Source of the DNA: an uncultured Sphaerochaeta sp.
GTDB lineage: Bacteria; Spirochaetota; Spirochaetia; Sphaerochaetales; Sphaerochaetaceae
Direction: 5' to 3'
Length of the DNA stretch: 64,000 nt
Assembly (NCBI RefSeq): GCF_963677075.1
Contig: NZ_OY781873.1
Location: 2,071,715 to 2,135,714, forward strand
In this document: positions 1-8,466 of the stretch, in pieces
Position numbering within the stretch: the first letter of the stretch is position 1
Layout: every line of letters starts with the position of its first letter
The notes under the pieces: model-generated
What the model was told of the DNA's origin: nothing
What the model saw: only the letters and a program-made list of their open reading frames with translations
Databases searched by the model: none
Translations under genes and position numbers: made by a program

Positions 1-33
1 GCCGGAAACCAATTTCCGGCCAAACCCTTTTTT
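1..33 (+). terminator. Probable terminator of the gene before livH
   Basis: An 8-bp perfect stem (positions 1-8 with 13-20, loop CCAA) is followed seven bases later by six Ts at 28-33. It probably ends, or attenuates after, a gene lying just outside the window, which in such loci is often the periplasmic binding protein. The gap between stem and T tract makes it imperfect, and the window edge may cut off part of the stem. Confidence 0.5.
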
Positions 34-98
34 CGATGCCCGTTTTCTCATTTTACCAGCAACTTTCAGTTGCCTAGCTTGGACATGGAGAACAGCTG

Positions 99-980
99 AT
101 GAGTATGACGACTATCCTGCAGCATTGCTTGACGGGAATTTCTCTTGGAGGTGCATACGCCTTGATAGCCATTGGCTATACCTTGGTATATGGCATTCTC
201 CGATTAATCAATTTCGCCCATGGGGATATCTTCATGATGGCCGGGTATTTTATGATTTTTGCCTTGGCAAGTTTTCCATGGCCTATCGCCATCATAATAA
301 CCTTGACAGTTACAACCCTCATGGGTATTGGTATCGAACGTGCTGCCTACAAACCCCTGAGAAGTGCTCCCAGGATGTCAATCATGATAAGTGCCATAGG
401 AGTATCGTATCTTCTTCAGAATGTATCGACGTACCTCTTTACCGCAATCCCAAGGGGATATCCCGAAATTCCTTTTCTTAAGCGTATATTCCAGTTGGGA
501 ACACTTAGTGCATCCCTGGTAACGTTGCTCACTCCCGTACTTACGTTGTTTTTGGTGATCATCCTCATGATTTTGGTCAATAAGACAAAGACTGGTATGG
601 CTATGAGGGCTGTAAGTAAGGATTTTGAGACTGCTAAACTGATGGGTATCAATATCAACAGGATTATTTCAGTAACTTTTGCCATTGGTTCATTTTTGGC
701 TGGTGTAGGGTCAATTCTCTATTTTACCGATCGTATGTCGGTAACTCCTTTCTCTGGTACACTCCCGGGTCTTAAATGCTTTGTTGCAGCAGTATTCGGG
801 GGTATCGGCAATATTCCAGGGGCGGTGATAGGAGGATTCTTCATAGGAATTGTTGAAACATTGCTCGTTGCCTTGGGATACTCCACCTATTCGGATGCCT
901 TCACATTTCTTTTGTTGATTGTGATGTTGCTCGTACGACCGACCGGTTTGTTCGGCGAAAAAACAGTGGAGAAAGTATGA
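99..980 (+). CDS. livH: Branched-chain amino acid ABC transporter permease LivH
   Basis: Inner-membrane permease subunit of an ABC importer for branched-chain amino acids or related small amides and acids. The 293-residue protein is almost wholly hydrophobic, with about eight membrane segments and the LivH-type cytoplasmic coupling loop GMAMRAVSKDFETAKLMGIN near residues 165-185. The ATG at 99 has GGAG at 87-90, eight bases upstream. Its stop overlaps the livM start (ATGA, 977-980), so the two are translationally coupled. It is first of livHMGF here; the binding protein is not in the window and probably precedes it. Family assignment is firm, but the substrate cannot be read from sequence: urea and amide importers use the same subunits. 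Confidence 0.93.
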   Translation: MSMTTILQHCLTGISLGGAYALIAIGYTLVYGILRLINFAHGDIFMMAGYFMIFALASFPWPIAIIITLTVTTLMGIGIERAAYKPLRSAPRMSIMISAIGVSYLLQNVSTYLFTAIPRGYPEIPFLKRIFQLGTLSASLVTLLTPVLTLFLVIILMILVNKTKTGMAMRAVSKDFETAKLMGININRIISVTFAIGSFLAGVGSILYFTDRMSVTPFSGTLPGLKCFVAAVFGGIGNIPGAVIGGFFIGIVETLLVALGYSTYSDAFTFLLLIVMLLVRPTGLFGEKTVEKV

Positions 981-2113
981 TGAAAATTCGTCGGAACCAG
1001 ATCCTTACATTGGTAACATTGGTGTTAATAACACTATTTCTATACTGGCTGGATGCACACCGATTGCAGAATGGTATGTTGGTCTCAGTTCTTACCAAAG
1101 CTGTGATTCTTTCCCTTGTTGCTGTTTCCATGAACCTTCTCAATGGCTTTACTGGTTTGTTCAGCTTGGGGCAGGCAGGATTCATGTCCATTGGTGCGTA
1201 TACTACTGCAATACTCTTGATTCCCGTGAAGAATCTGGATGGGGTCTATTACATGAATGGGGTGCATCCTGCAATCAGGGCTGTGAAGGAACTGATGGCT
1301 GCAAGCCCTGCTTCATTACAGATTCTCTACCCATTCATTGCTCTGCTGTTGGGCGGTCTGTTGGCTGCCTTTGCTGCAGCACTGGTGGGGATTGCAGTGC
1401 TGAGATTGAAAAGTGATTATCTGGCAATAGCAACCCTTGGACTGTCTGAGATTGTAAGGGCGATTTTTTCATCACCACAGTTTGACCAGATAACAAACGG
1501 ATCATATGGATTGAACAAGATTCCAAATTTTCCAGCTATGCTCTGGGGGCTCGTCCCGTCCTTGATCACCCCGTTCGTCGTAGTGGCTTTTTGTATTATT
1601 TTCATGGTGATGCTTATCAAGTCCTCATATGGTCGTGCTTTCAAGGCCATCAGGGAGGATGAGATTGCTGCAGAAGCGATGGGTATAAACCTATTCAAGC
1701 ATAAGGAGATGAGTTTTATCATCAGCTCCTTCTTTTCAGCAATCGCTGGTGGCCTTCTGGCGATGTACATGCGGTCCATCGAAGCCAAGACCTTCTCCAT
1801 TACCTTGACCTACGACATTTTACTTATCGTGGTAATCGGTGGTATCGGGAGTGTTTCTGGTTCAATACTCAGTGCCTTCCTGGTAACTGCGGCCAAAGAG
1901 TGGTGGTTACGCTTCTTTGACCAACCGCTGGTCATTGGTGGATGGCAGGTTCCTCTGTTTAAAACTGGCTTCAGAATGGTGATATTCTCCTTCTTGTTGA
2001 TGATGGTAGTGCTTATCTATCGCAGGGGATTGATGGGTTCCAATGAGTTTAGTTGGGATCGTTTGTTTTCCAGGTTCAGCAAGAAATCACGTACCGGAGG
2101 GAATTTGAAATGA
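977..2113 (+). CDS. livM: Branched-chain amino acid ABC transporter permease LivM
   Basis: Second permease subunit, pairing with LivH to form the membrane channel. It has 378 residues, with an early hydrophobic segment, further membrane spans, and the LivM coupling loop GRAFKAIREDEIAAEAMGIN around residue 220. A polar stretch near residues 80-110 is an insertion between membrane segments compared with the shortest family members. The start overlaps the livH stop, with GGAG at 967-970, and the stop overlaps the livG start at 2110. One transcript for all four liv genes is inferred from these overlaps. Confidence 0.92.
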   Translation: MMKIRRNQILTLVTLVLITLFLYWLDAHRLQNGMLVSVLTKAVILSLVAVSMNLLNGFTGLFSLGQAGFMSIGAYTTAILLIPVKNLDGVYYMNGVHPAIRAVKELMAASPASLQILYPFIALLLGGLLAAFAAALVGIAVLRLKSDYLAIATLGLSEIVRAIFSSPQFDQITNGSYGLNKIPNFPAMLWGLVPSLITPFVVVAFCIIFMVMLIKSSYGRAFKAIREDEIAAEAMGINLFKHKEMSFIISSFFSAIAGGLLAMYMRSIEAKTFSITLTYDILLIVVIGGIGSVSGSILSAFLVTAAKEWWLRFFDQPLVIGGWQVPLFKTGFRMVIFSFLLMMVVLIYRRGLMGSNEFSWDRLFSRFSKKSRTGGNLK

Positions 2114-2949
2114 ACGATGTGGTCTTGAGGACTGAACATATAACGATGCAGTTTGGCGGAGTTGTGGCTGTTGACGATCTCTCTATTGAAATCCAGAAAG
2201 AGAGAATCACTGCGCTCATCGGACCAAATGGAGCAGGAAAGACTACCGCTTTCAACGTAATAACAGGAGGCTATCAACCTACGAATGGAAGGGTGGTTTT
2301 TGAAGATATGGTAATCGGAGAGAACTTTCCCCGTGGCAAGATGAAAAAGATTTACAACGGGACGTACAAGACGCCATATGGGGAGCAGGTGGTGAATACA
2401 CCTGATAAGATAACACGTCTTGGTATGGCTCGTACATTTCAGAATATCAGATTGTTCAAGGACCTTACGGTCTTTGAGAATGTACTGATAGCCAAGCACT
2501 GCCACATCAATGCAGGATTGTTGCGTTCAACGTTCAGGCTTAACCGGTCGGAAGAGTTGAAAATGCATCAGGATACAGAAGAACTTCTGGATAGGGTGGG
2601 TTTACTGTCCAATCGTGACGAGATTTCTTCATCTTTACCCTATGGGAAACAGCGAAGGCTGGAGATTGCCAGGGCACTGGCAACCGGGCCCAAGTTATTG
2701 TTGCTTGATGAACCTGCTGCAGGCATGAATCCAAAAGAGACGGAGATGCTCTCTGCCTTCATCAAGGAGATACAGAATTCGTTCAACCTTACTGTTTTTC
2801 TTATCGAGCATCATATGAACTTGGTCATGGAGATTTCAGACCATATTTATGTATTGGATTACGGGAAGATGATTGCTGAGGGAAATGCCACTGAAATACA
2901 GAACAATCCCAAGGTTATCAAGGCTTATCTGGGGGATGAAGAGATATGA
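2110..2949 (+). CDS. livG: Branched-chain amino acid ABC transporter ATPase LivG
   Basis: Cytoplasmic ATPase that powers the LivHM channel. I place the start at the ATG of 2110, which overlaps the livM stop and follows GGAGG at 2096-2100, rather than at an earlier in-frame start (2053) inside livM; this gives 279 residues. Walker A is GPNGAGKTT near residue 38, the signature is the LivG-type LPYGKQRRLEIARA near 174, and Walker B is LLLLDEPAAGMNP near 197. The region around residues 75-95 is longer than in the E. coli protein (a lysine- and tyrosine-rich insertion). The stop overlaps the livF start. Confidence 0.93.
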   Translation: MNDVVLRTEHITMQFGGVVAVDDLSIEIQKERITALIGPNGAGKTTAFNVITGGYQPTNGRVVFEDMVIGENFPRGKMKKIYNGTYKTPYGEQVVNTPDKITRLGMARTFQNIRLFKDLTVFENVLIAKHCHINAGLLRSTFRLNRSEELKMHQDTEELLDRVGLLSNRDEISSSLPYGKQRRLEIARALATGPKLLLLDEPAAGMNPKETEMLSAFIKEIQNSFNLTVFLIEHHMNLVMEISDHIYVLDYGKMIAEGNATEIQNNPKVIKAYLGDEEI

Positions 2950-3659
2950 GTTTGCTTGAAGTACAGAATCTGAAGGTGTGTTATGGTGGTATTGTAGCGC
3001 TCAACGGTATTTCTTTCTCTGTCCAAGAAGGTCAGATAGTAACCCTCATAGGTGCAAATGGTGCAGGTAAATCTACAACCTTGCGCTCCATTATGGGCCT
3101 GGTTCCGGTGACCAGTGGAACCATCACCTATAATGGGGAAAAACTCAATGGTATGGATACCCGTAAGATTGTTGAGAGAGGATTGGTTCTCGTTCCCGAA
3201 GGTAGACGCGTATTTGCCAATCTGACAACGTTGGAAAATTTGAAGATCGGTGGGTATTTGCAGGATAAAACAGAGGAGCAACAAAACCTCGAACGGGTAT
3301 ATGATTTGTTCCCCAGGCTCAAGGAACGGTATTGGCAACTTGCTGGAACCCTTTCCGGGGGCGAGCAACAGATGCTTGCTGTGGGAAGAGCCCTGATGGC
3401 AAGTCCCAAGATGATCATGATGGACGAACCCTCGCTTGGACTTGCTCCACTGGTGGTAAGGGACATATTTACTATCATAAAGCGTGTAAATGAGGCGGGT
3501 GTAACGGTACTGCTCATCGAGCAAAATGCGAATGTAGCACTTCGTACAGCCCATGAAGGCTATGTTATGGAGACAGGAAATATAACTTTGTCAGGACCCG
3601 GTATGACACTTCTGGAGAATGAAGATATCAAGTATGCCTATCTGGGCAAATCAAAGTGA
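2946..3659 (+). CDS. livF: Branched-chain amino acid ABC transporter ATPase LivF
   Basis: Second ATPase of the importer, 237 residues, the normal length. Walker A GANGAGKST lies near residue 36, the signature LSGGEQQMLAVGRAL near 137, and Walker B MIMMDEPSLGLAP near 156. The LivF-type sequence GRRVFANLTTLENL is present between them. Translation is coupled to livG through ATGA at 2946-2949. It is the last gene of the liv operon; the following 45 bases hold no gene and lead into a hairpin shared with the opposing tRNA-Thr. Confidence 0.93.
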   Translation: MSLLEVQNLKVCYGGIVALNGISFSVQEGQIVTLIGANGAGKSTTLRSIMGLVPVTSGTITYNGEKLNGMDTRKIVERGLVLVPEGRRVFANLTTLENLKIGGYLQDKTEEQQNLERVYDLFPRLKERYWQLAGTLSGGEQQMLAVGRALMASPKMIMMDEPSLGLAPLVVRDIFTIIKRVNEAGVTVLLIEQNANVALRTAHEGYVMETGNITLSGPGMTLLENEDIKYAYLGKSK

Positions 3660-3704
3660 GATTCCCTTTGTTCATATGAGCGTTATTACCAGCAGAACAA
3701 TATG

Positions 3705-3731
3705 AAAAAGCGGTCCCCTAAGGAACCGCTT
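3705..3731 (-). terminator. Terminator of tRNA-Thr, possibly also stopping livF
   Basis: AAGCGGT (3708-3714) pairs with ACCGCTT (3725-3731). Read on the minus strand the stem is followed by five Ts (3705-3709), a good intrinsic terminator for the tRNA. On the plus strand only CTTCTT follows, so any effect on livF would be weaker. Confidence 0.75.
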
Positions 3732-3735
3732 CTTG

Positions 3736-3807
3736 AGCCAAAAAAGGGAATTGAACCCTTGACCTGCTCATTACGAGTGAGCTGCTCTACCGCTGAGCTA
3801 TTTTGGC
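3736..3807 (-). tRNA. tRNA-Thr (anticodon CGT)
   Basis: Cloverleaf read on the minus strand: acceptor GCCAAAA with TTTTGGC, anticodon stem GCTCA/TGAGC around the loop CTCGTAA (anticodon CGT, decodes ACG), and T loop TTCAATT. The 3' CCA is not encoded, so it depends on the CCA-adding enzyme. Confidence 0.96.
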
Positions 3808-3830
3808 AATAAACGTATGAAAACAGGAGC

Positions 3831-3859
3831 ATTCTACCCGAAACAGGGAAGAAGGTAAA
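3831..3859 (-). promoter_or_regulatory. Promoter of tRNA-Thr
   Basis: On the minus strand TTTACC (3854-3859) and TAGAAT (3831-3836) are 17 bases apart, with the -10 box 23 bases before the tRNA. It fits a sigma-70 type promoter; predicted from sequence only. Confidence 0.65.
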
Positions 3860-3945
3860 GACGGATTGTGTATAAAATACCTGCTCACCTTTACCTTGAC
3901 CTTTCCCTCTAATGTCGAGTAGGCTTGCGGGTGAAGAGGGATACG

Positions 3946-4209
3946 GTGAATAGAGAGAGACGGTTCAGACATGCTGTCGCCCAGGAGGTGGTTGTCTTGC
4001 TGAATACAGAAAAACAAGCAGTACGTACCAAAGTTGGGGTAGGGTGGCAGCCGGATGTCGCCCAATTTTTGTTGGACATGTTTCCTAATGCCTTGGAGTA
4101 CGGTTTTGAGCTCAAGGATATTGCGCCGTTGGTCAGTGAGAAAGTAATCAACTTCACAGCGGAGGACTATGCATTGCTTGATGATGATTATGACTTGGAG
4201 GATCTATGA
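3946..4209 (+). CDS. Small protein of unknown function upstream of tsaD
   Basis: I do not recognise this gene. It encodes about 87 residues: a basic N-terminus (RERRFRHAV), a middle that looks alpha/beta, and an acidic tail ending LLDDDYDLEDL. There is no membrane segment, cysteine cluster or signal peptide. I chose GTG 3946 because AGAGGG (3935-3940) sits five bases before it; GTG 3931 or TTG 3925 are possible. The stop overlaps the tsaD start (ATGA, 4206-4209), so its output is tied to TsaD. A link to tRNA modification is only a guess from position. Confidence 0.7.
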   Translation: MNRERRFRHAVAQEVVVLLNTEKQAVRTKVGVGWQPDVAQFLLDMFPNALEYGFELKDIAPLVSEKVINFTAEDYALLDDDYDLEDL

Positions 4210-5228
4210 TCGTCCTTGGTATCGAGACATCATGTGATGAGTGCAGTGCTTCCCTGGTGGAGGATGGGCATACCATTCTCAGTAATATCATTGCAACCCA
4301 GATTGAACTCCATAAACCCTATGAGGGCGTTGTCCCTGAACTAGCCAGCCGGCTCCACACTGAATGGATTGGCCAGGTTGTGCAATCGGCCCTTGATAAG
4401 GCCCATCTTACCGTCAATGACATTGATGCAGTAGCTGTTACCAGCCGACCGGGACTCTTGGGGTCCCTGCTTGTCGGGGTAAGCTTTGCCAAAGGTTTTG
4501 CCTCTTCCCTGAACCTTCCCTTTATCACCATTGATCATATCAGGGCACACCTGTATGCATCCCAGATCGAACATCCCCTGGACTATCCATATCTTGGGGT
4601 ACTGGTCTCGGGGGGACATACGGTGATCTGTCGCGTTGATGACTACGATACCATTGAGGTCCTGGGGACAACAATAGACGATGCAATCGGGGAAGCCTTC
4701 GACAAGGTCGCCAAGCATTACGGATTTGGGTACCCTGGAGGGATTGCCATCGACCGTTTGGCGAGGACAGGCAATCCTGTTGCTTTTCTGTTTCCCGGCC
4801 CTAAGCTCAATGTCATGGACCATCCGTATGATATCTCTTACAGTGGTCTGAAGACTGCCGTGATCAACCAACTCGACAGCTTCTGGGATGGCGAGAGTGA
4901 GAAGAGCCCTGAGAATATTGCAGCATCCTTCCAGCGAGCTGCTGTGAATATGCTCATGAAGCGGGTACGTCAGGCATTGAAGGAAACAGGACTTAGGCGA
5001 TTGAGTGCTGGGGGTGGGGTTGCTGCGAACAGCTACCTGAGAAGTGAACTGCTCTCCCTGCAGGAGGGTGGCTATGAGGTCTCCTTCCCCTCACTGAAGC
5101 TCTGCACCGACAATGGTGCCATGATAGCTGCCCTTGCCTACCGGTATCTCCAGGATGGGATAAGAAGTGATTTTTCCGAGGCGCCAAGTGCCCGGGTTAC
5201 AGCATTTAAGAAACAATACGCCAAGTGA
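4206..5228 (+). CDS. tsaD: tRNA N6-threonylcarbamoyladenosine transferase TsaD
   Basis: Transfers the threonylcarbamoyl group from TC-AMP to A37 of ANN-decoding tRNAs, working with TsaB and TsaE, neither of which is in the window. The 340 residues match the usual length. The N-terminus GIETSCDECSASLV is the ASKHA phosphate loop. VPELASRLHTE (about residue 43) is the family signature, and the HIRAHLYAS motif (about 110) carries the two metal-binding histidines. GGHT, the glycine-rich SAGGGVAANSYLR and DNGAMIA motifs follow. It is coupled to the small gene before it and abuts apt. Confidence 0.96.
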   Translation: MIVLGIETSCDECSASLVEDGHTILSNIIATQIELHKPYEGVVPELASRLHTEWIGQVVQSALDKAHLTVNDIDAVAVTSRPGLLGSLLVGVSFAKGFASSLNLPFITIDHIRAHLYASQIEHPLDYPYLGVLVSGGHTVICRVDDYDTIEVLGTTIDDAIGEAFDKVAKHYGFGYPGGIAIDRLARTGNPVAFLFPGPKLNVMDHPYDISYSGLKTAVINQLDSFWDGESEKSPENIAASFQRAAVNMLMKRVRQALKETGLRRLSAGGGVAANSYLRSELLSLQEGGYEVSFPSLKLCTDNGAMIAALAYRYLQDGIRSDFSEAPSARVTAFKKQYAK

Positions 5229-5236
5229 GAGGTTCT

Positions 5237-5770
5237 ATGGACACTAACTATGATCTGGACAGTGTAATCAGAAAGGTTCCCGATTTTCCGAAGCAGGGAG
5301 TTCTGTACTATGACATTACTGGTATTCTTGCAGTGCCGGAGGCTTTCCGTTACTGTATCGATCGCCTGGAGGAACTTTGTAAGGGACGGAAGATTGACGC
5401 CATTGCAGCCGTCGAAGCTCGTGGATTCGTCTTTGCAGCCCCCTTGGCCGAACGACTCTCCCTTCCCCTGATTCTTGTCAGGAAGCCCGGGAAGTTGCCG
5501 AACAAGACCATCAAGAAACGGTTTGATCTCGAATATGGCTCTGACATGGTATGTGTCCAGGAAGTGGATATTGAAAAGGGTTCCCATGTTCTGTTCGTTG
5601 ATGACCTGATTGCAACCGGGGGTACCCTGCAGGCTGCTGCTACCATATTCAAGGAACATGGGGCTCATGTTGAAGGGTTCTTGGGAGTGATTGGGTTGCC
5701 GTTCCTGAACTATGAAAAAGTACTGGAAGGGCATCCTGTGGACGTTTTGCAGGAGTATCACGGAGAGTAG
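5237..5770 (+). CDS. apt: Adenine phosphoribosyltransferase
   Basis: Salvages adenine: adenine plus PRPP gives AMP and pyrophosphate, in the cytoplasm. The 177-residue product has the type I phosphoribosyltransferase PRPP loop VLFVDDLIATGGT near residue 120 and the Apt-specific AVEARGFVFAAPLA near 60. ATG 5237 follows GAGAGG at 5227-5232. An alternative GTG at 5225 overlaps the tsaD stop and would add four residues. Coexpression with tsaD is likely. No terminator is visible before the tRNA promoter at 5791. Confidence 0.95.
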   Translation: MDTNYDLDSVIRKVPDFPKQGVLYYDITGILAVPEAFRYCIDRLEELCKGRKIDAIAAVEARGFVFAAPLAERLSLPLILVRKPGKLPNKTIKKRFDLEYGSDMVCVQEVDIEKGSHVLFVDDLIATGGTLQAAATIFKEHGAHVEGFLGVIGLPFLNYEKVLEGHPVDVLQEYHGE

Positions 5771-5790
5771 GAAGAAATTCCTGCATGTAC

Positions 5791-5819
5791 TTGACAAAGT
5801 ATACACATTTCCGTATCCT
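5791..5819 (+). promoter_or_regulatory. Promoter of the tRNA-Gln/tRNA-Glu pair
   Basis: TTGACA (5791-5796) and TATCCT (5814-5819) are separated by exactly 17 bases, 19 bases before the tRNA-Gln 5' end. A strong sigma-70 type match. Confidence 0.8.
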
Positions 5820-5837
5820 ACGACAGGATTTTGACAT

Positions 5838-5908
5838 TGGGATGTAGTGTAATGGTAACACTGCAGATTCTGGTTCTGCCTTTGGGGGTTCGAATCCCTC
5901 CATCCCAG
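5838..5908 (+). tRNA. tRNA-Gln (anticodon CTG)
   Basis: Acceptor TGGGATG pairs with CATCCCA. The anticodon stem GCAGA/TCTGC encloses TTCTGGT, giving anticodon CTG (decodes CAG), and the T loop is TTCGAAT. CCA is not encoded. It shares a promoter with the tRNA-Glu that starts six bases later. Confidence 0.96.
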
Positions 5909-5913
5909 GCACC

Positions 5914-5985
5914 GGTTCCTTCGTCTAATGGTTAGGACAGGAGATTCTCAGTCTCTAAATAGGGGTTCGATTCCCCTAGGAACTA
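5914..5985 (+). tRNA. tRNA-Glu (anticodon CTC)
   Basis: Acceptor GGTTCCT pairs with AGGAACT (first pair G-U). The anticodon loop TTCTCAG gives CTC (decodes GAG), and the T arm is AGGGG-TTCGATT-CCCCT. CCA is not encoded. Followed closely by an intrinsic terminator. Confidence 0.95.
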
Positions 5986-6002
5986 TAGTTTATATGGAAG
6001 GG

Positions 6003-6029
6003 GCAGCCTTGCAGGTTGCTCTTTTTTTT
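6003..6029 (+). terminator. Terminator after the tRNA pair
   Basis: GCAGCC (6003-6008) pairs with GGTTGC (6014-6019) around a five-base loop, followed by TC and eight Ts. Clear rho-independent form. It separates the tRNAs from the ABC-F gene 29 bases on. Confidence 0.85.
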
Positions 6030-6057
6030 CGGATACTATTCAAGAGGAACCACAATC

Positions 6058-7695
6058 ATGATTACAGCTGCAAACATTGGTCTCGCCTACGGGACTCAAG
6101 TACTCTTCAAGGAAGTCAATATAAAGTTCACCCCAGGAAACTGTTATGGGGTAATTGGGGCAAATGGGGCAGGCAAGTCCACCTTCCTGAAAATTCTCAG
6201 TGGTGAGATCGAGGCTGATAGCGGGGAGGTCATCATCTCCTCCGGCCAGCGTATGGCCGTTCTCAGGCAGGACCACTTTGCCTTCAATGAGTATTCCGTG
6301 CTTGAAACCGTCATCATGGGGTATGAGCAGTTGTACTCGATCATGAAGGAACGTGATGCCATCTACTCGAAGGAAGATTTCACCGAGGAAGATGGACTGA
6401 GGGCTGCTGAGCTCGAAGGTGACTTTGCAGACCTTGGTGGATGGGAAGCCGAAGCCCAGGCAGCACAAATGCTTGATGGGCTTGGCATCAACACAGAGAT
6501 GCAGCAGAAGATGATGAATGAGGTTGAGGACAACATCAAGGTTCGTGTCCTGCTTGCACAGGCACTGTTCGGCAACCCGGACATTCTCTTGCTTGACGAG
6601 CCCACCAACCACCTTGACCTTGAATCCATCCACTGGCTTGAAGAGTTTCTCTCCAACTTTGACAACACCGTCATTGTGGTAAGCCACGACCGTCACTTCC
6701 TGAACACTGTGTGTACCCATATTGCAGACATTGACTTCGGCAAGATTCAGCTGTATGTCGGTAACTACGATTTCTGGTACCTCTCAAGCCAGCTTGCTGC
6801 AAAGCAGATGAAGGACCAGAAAAAGCGCAGGGAAGAGAAGATTTCAGAGTTGAAGGAGTTCATCCAACGGTTCAGCAGCAACGTGGCAAAGGCAAAACAG
6901 GCAACGAGCCGTAAGAAACTGATCGATAAGCTCACCATTGACGATATCAAGCCGTCCAGCAGAAGATTTCCCTATGTGGCATTCAAGCCTGAACGAGAGG
7001 TGGGAAAGAAGATCCTCGAGGTCAAGGGCCTGAGCAAGACCATTGAAGGCGAGAAGATTCTGGACAACTTCTCCATGGTACTCAACGCAGACGACAAGGT
7101 AGCCTTTGTAGGGCCGAACCACTATGCAAAGACGATCCTCTTCGAGATTCTCAGTGGAAACATGGAACCGGATGAAGGGAGTTTTGAGTGGGGGGTAACC
7201 ACCAGCCTCTCATACTTCCCCAAGAACAACGCACACCTCTTCAATGAGCACGTCTCCATTACCGATTGGCTCAGGACCTACAGCAGTGATAAGGACGATA
7301 CCTATATTCGCTCCTTCCTTGGAAGAATGCTCTTCAGCGGGGACGAGGCACTGAAGGACTGTACGGTTCTCAGTGGAGGGGAGAAGGTCCGCGTCGTGCT
7401 TGCACGCATGATGCTGGAGCAGGCCAATTGCATGATCCTGGACGAACCGACAAGCCATCTGGACCTGGAGGCCATCACCGCCCTCAATGATGGATTGATC
7501 GAATTCAGTGGCGTCCTGCTCTTCAACAGCCATGACCACCAGTTTGTTGAATCGATTGCAAACCGCATCGTAGAGTTCACCCCAGCAGGTGTCATTGACA
7601 GGCTGATTGGATTCGAGGACTATTTCAATGACGAATCCATCAAAGCCTTGCGTGATGAGATGTACAGTGGGTCCCATCATGCCATGGCCCTATAA
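6058..7695 (+). CDS. ABC-F family ATPase (YbiT-like subgroup)
   Basis: Soluble protein with two ATPase cassettes and no membrane domain, as in ribosome-associated ABC-F translation factors. 545 residues from ATG 6058 (AGAGGA upstream). Cassette 1 has a normal Walker A GANGAGKST (about residue 36), a degenerate signature (NIKVRVLLAQAL) and a normal Walker B LLLLDEPTNHLD with SHDRHF. A linker rich in charged residues follows (about 245-330). Cassette 2 has an altered Walker A (GPNHYAKT: alanine for the last glycine), signature LSGGEKVRV and Walker B MILDEPTSHLD. From memory, the changed second P-loop recurs in YbiT-like proteins. Its stop lies in the coaX ribosome-binding region. Confidence 0.9.
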   Translation: MITAANIGLAYGTQVLFKEVNIKFTPGNCYGVIGANGAGKSTFLKILSGEIEADSGEVIISSGQRMAVLRQDHFAFNEYSVLETVIMGYEQLYSIMKERDAIYSKEDFTEEDGLRAAELEGDFADLGGWEAEAQAAQMLDGLGINTEMQQKMMNEVEDNIKVRVLLAQALFGNPDILLLDEPTNHLDLESIHWLEEFLSNFDNTVIVVSHDRHFLNTVCTHIADIDFGKIQLYVGNYDFWYLSSQLAAKQMKDQKKRREEKISELKEFIQRFSSNVAKAKQATSRKKLIDKLTIDDIKPSSRRFPYVAFKPEREVGKKILEVKGLSKTIEGEKILDNFSMVLNADDKVAFVGPNHYAKTILFEILSGNMEPDEGSFEWGVTTSLSYFPKNNAHLFNEHVSITDWLRTYSSDKDDTYIRSFLGRMLFSGDEALKDCTVLSGGEKVRVVLARMMLEQANCMILDEPTSHLDLEAITALNDGLIEFSGVLLFNSHDHQFVESIANRIVEFTPAGVIDRLIGFEDYFNDESIKALRDEMYSGSHHAMAL

Positions 7696-7704
7696 GGAGG
7701 TCTC

Positions 7705-8466
7705 ATGCTGCTTGCTGTAGATATTGGAAATACGAATATCGTGATCGCTGTCCATGATGGGCAGAAATGGATACACTCCTACAGGATTTACAGCGACCAA
7801 CGAAAGACCAGCGATGAGTATTTTGTTGTCTTGGAGAGCCTGCTGAGTCATTCCCAGCTCTTCAAGCATGATATTAACCGGGCTGTGATCAGCTCGGTTG
7901 TACCCAACCTGACCAGGTCAATGCAGAAAAACATCATCAGGTTGTTCGATGTTCAGCCCTTGATGATAGACCATAGCGTGAACAGTGGCCTAAGAAAAGA
8001 GACCATCCCTGCTGAACTGGGAAGTGACTTGTTGGCAAACCTTGCCCAGGCACATTTTGCTTGCCCGGACCATGCGGTGGTTGTGGTGGACTTTGGTACC
8101 GCACTCACCCTTGCTACGGTTGACTGCGATGGTTCCGTTCTTGGGGTTTCCATCGCCCCCGGTCTGGTTACTGCGGTGAACGCCCTCTTCGGGAATACCG
8201 CGCAACTTCCCCAGGTAGAACTGAAGATTCCCCCCTCTGTCTTGGGCCAGAACAGCCAGGACTCGATCAGGAGCGGTATCATGTATGGCTACGCGGGAAT
8301 GGTGACAACCATGATCGAGCGAGTGGAGCAGGAAATAGGCAAGGAGGTCTATGTCATAGCTACCGGTGGTCTGAGCAGGACCATCGCCCCGCTCATTGAC
8401 CGGATCAACCAGATTGCCTCCATGCATACCCTCGATGGTCTGAAACTCATCCAGGAACTCAACTAG
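7705..8466 (+). CDS. coaX: Type III pantothenate kinase
   Basis: Phosphorylates pantothenate, the first step of coenzyme A synthesis. 253 residues, the family norm. ASKHA fold with phosphate-1 loop DIGNTN at residues 5-10 and VVDFGTALTLAT near 128. The segment usually containing GxDR reads GSDLLANL near 107, with leucine where I expect arginine. AAGGAGG (7694-7700) lies just before ATG 7705. The stop TAG shares the palindrome CTAG with the stop of the opposing aminopeptidase, leaving no room for a terminator. CoaD, a later step of the pathway, is at 25537. Confidence 0.93.
   Translation: MLLAVDIGNTNIVIAVHDGQKWIHSYRIYSDQRKTSDEYFVVLESLLSHSQLFKHDINRAVISSVVPNLTRSMQKNIIRLFDVQPLMIDHSVNSGLRKETIPAELGSDLLANLAQAHFACPDHAVVVVDFGTALTLATVDCDGSVLGVSIAPGLVTAVNALFGNTAQLPQVELKIPPSVLGQNSQDSIRSGIMYGYAGMVTTMIERVEQEIGKEVYVIATGGLSRTIAPLIDRINQIASMHTLDGLKLIQELN

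Noticed and set aside
2017..2505. Long open frame on the minus strand opposite livG
   Set aside because: It is antisense to a gene with clear motifs, has no ribosome site and no recognisable protein features. The same holds for many other open frames opposite real genes, such as 36635-37585 and 27333-27857.
6058..7695. ABC-F protein as an antibiotic-resistance factor
   Set aside because: Its altered second Walker A and first signature suggest the YbiT-like housekeeping group, and nothing around it suggests resistance.
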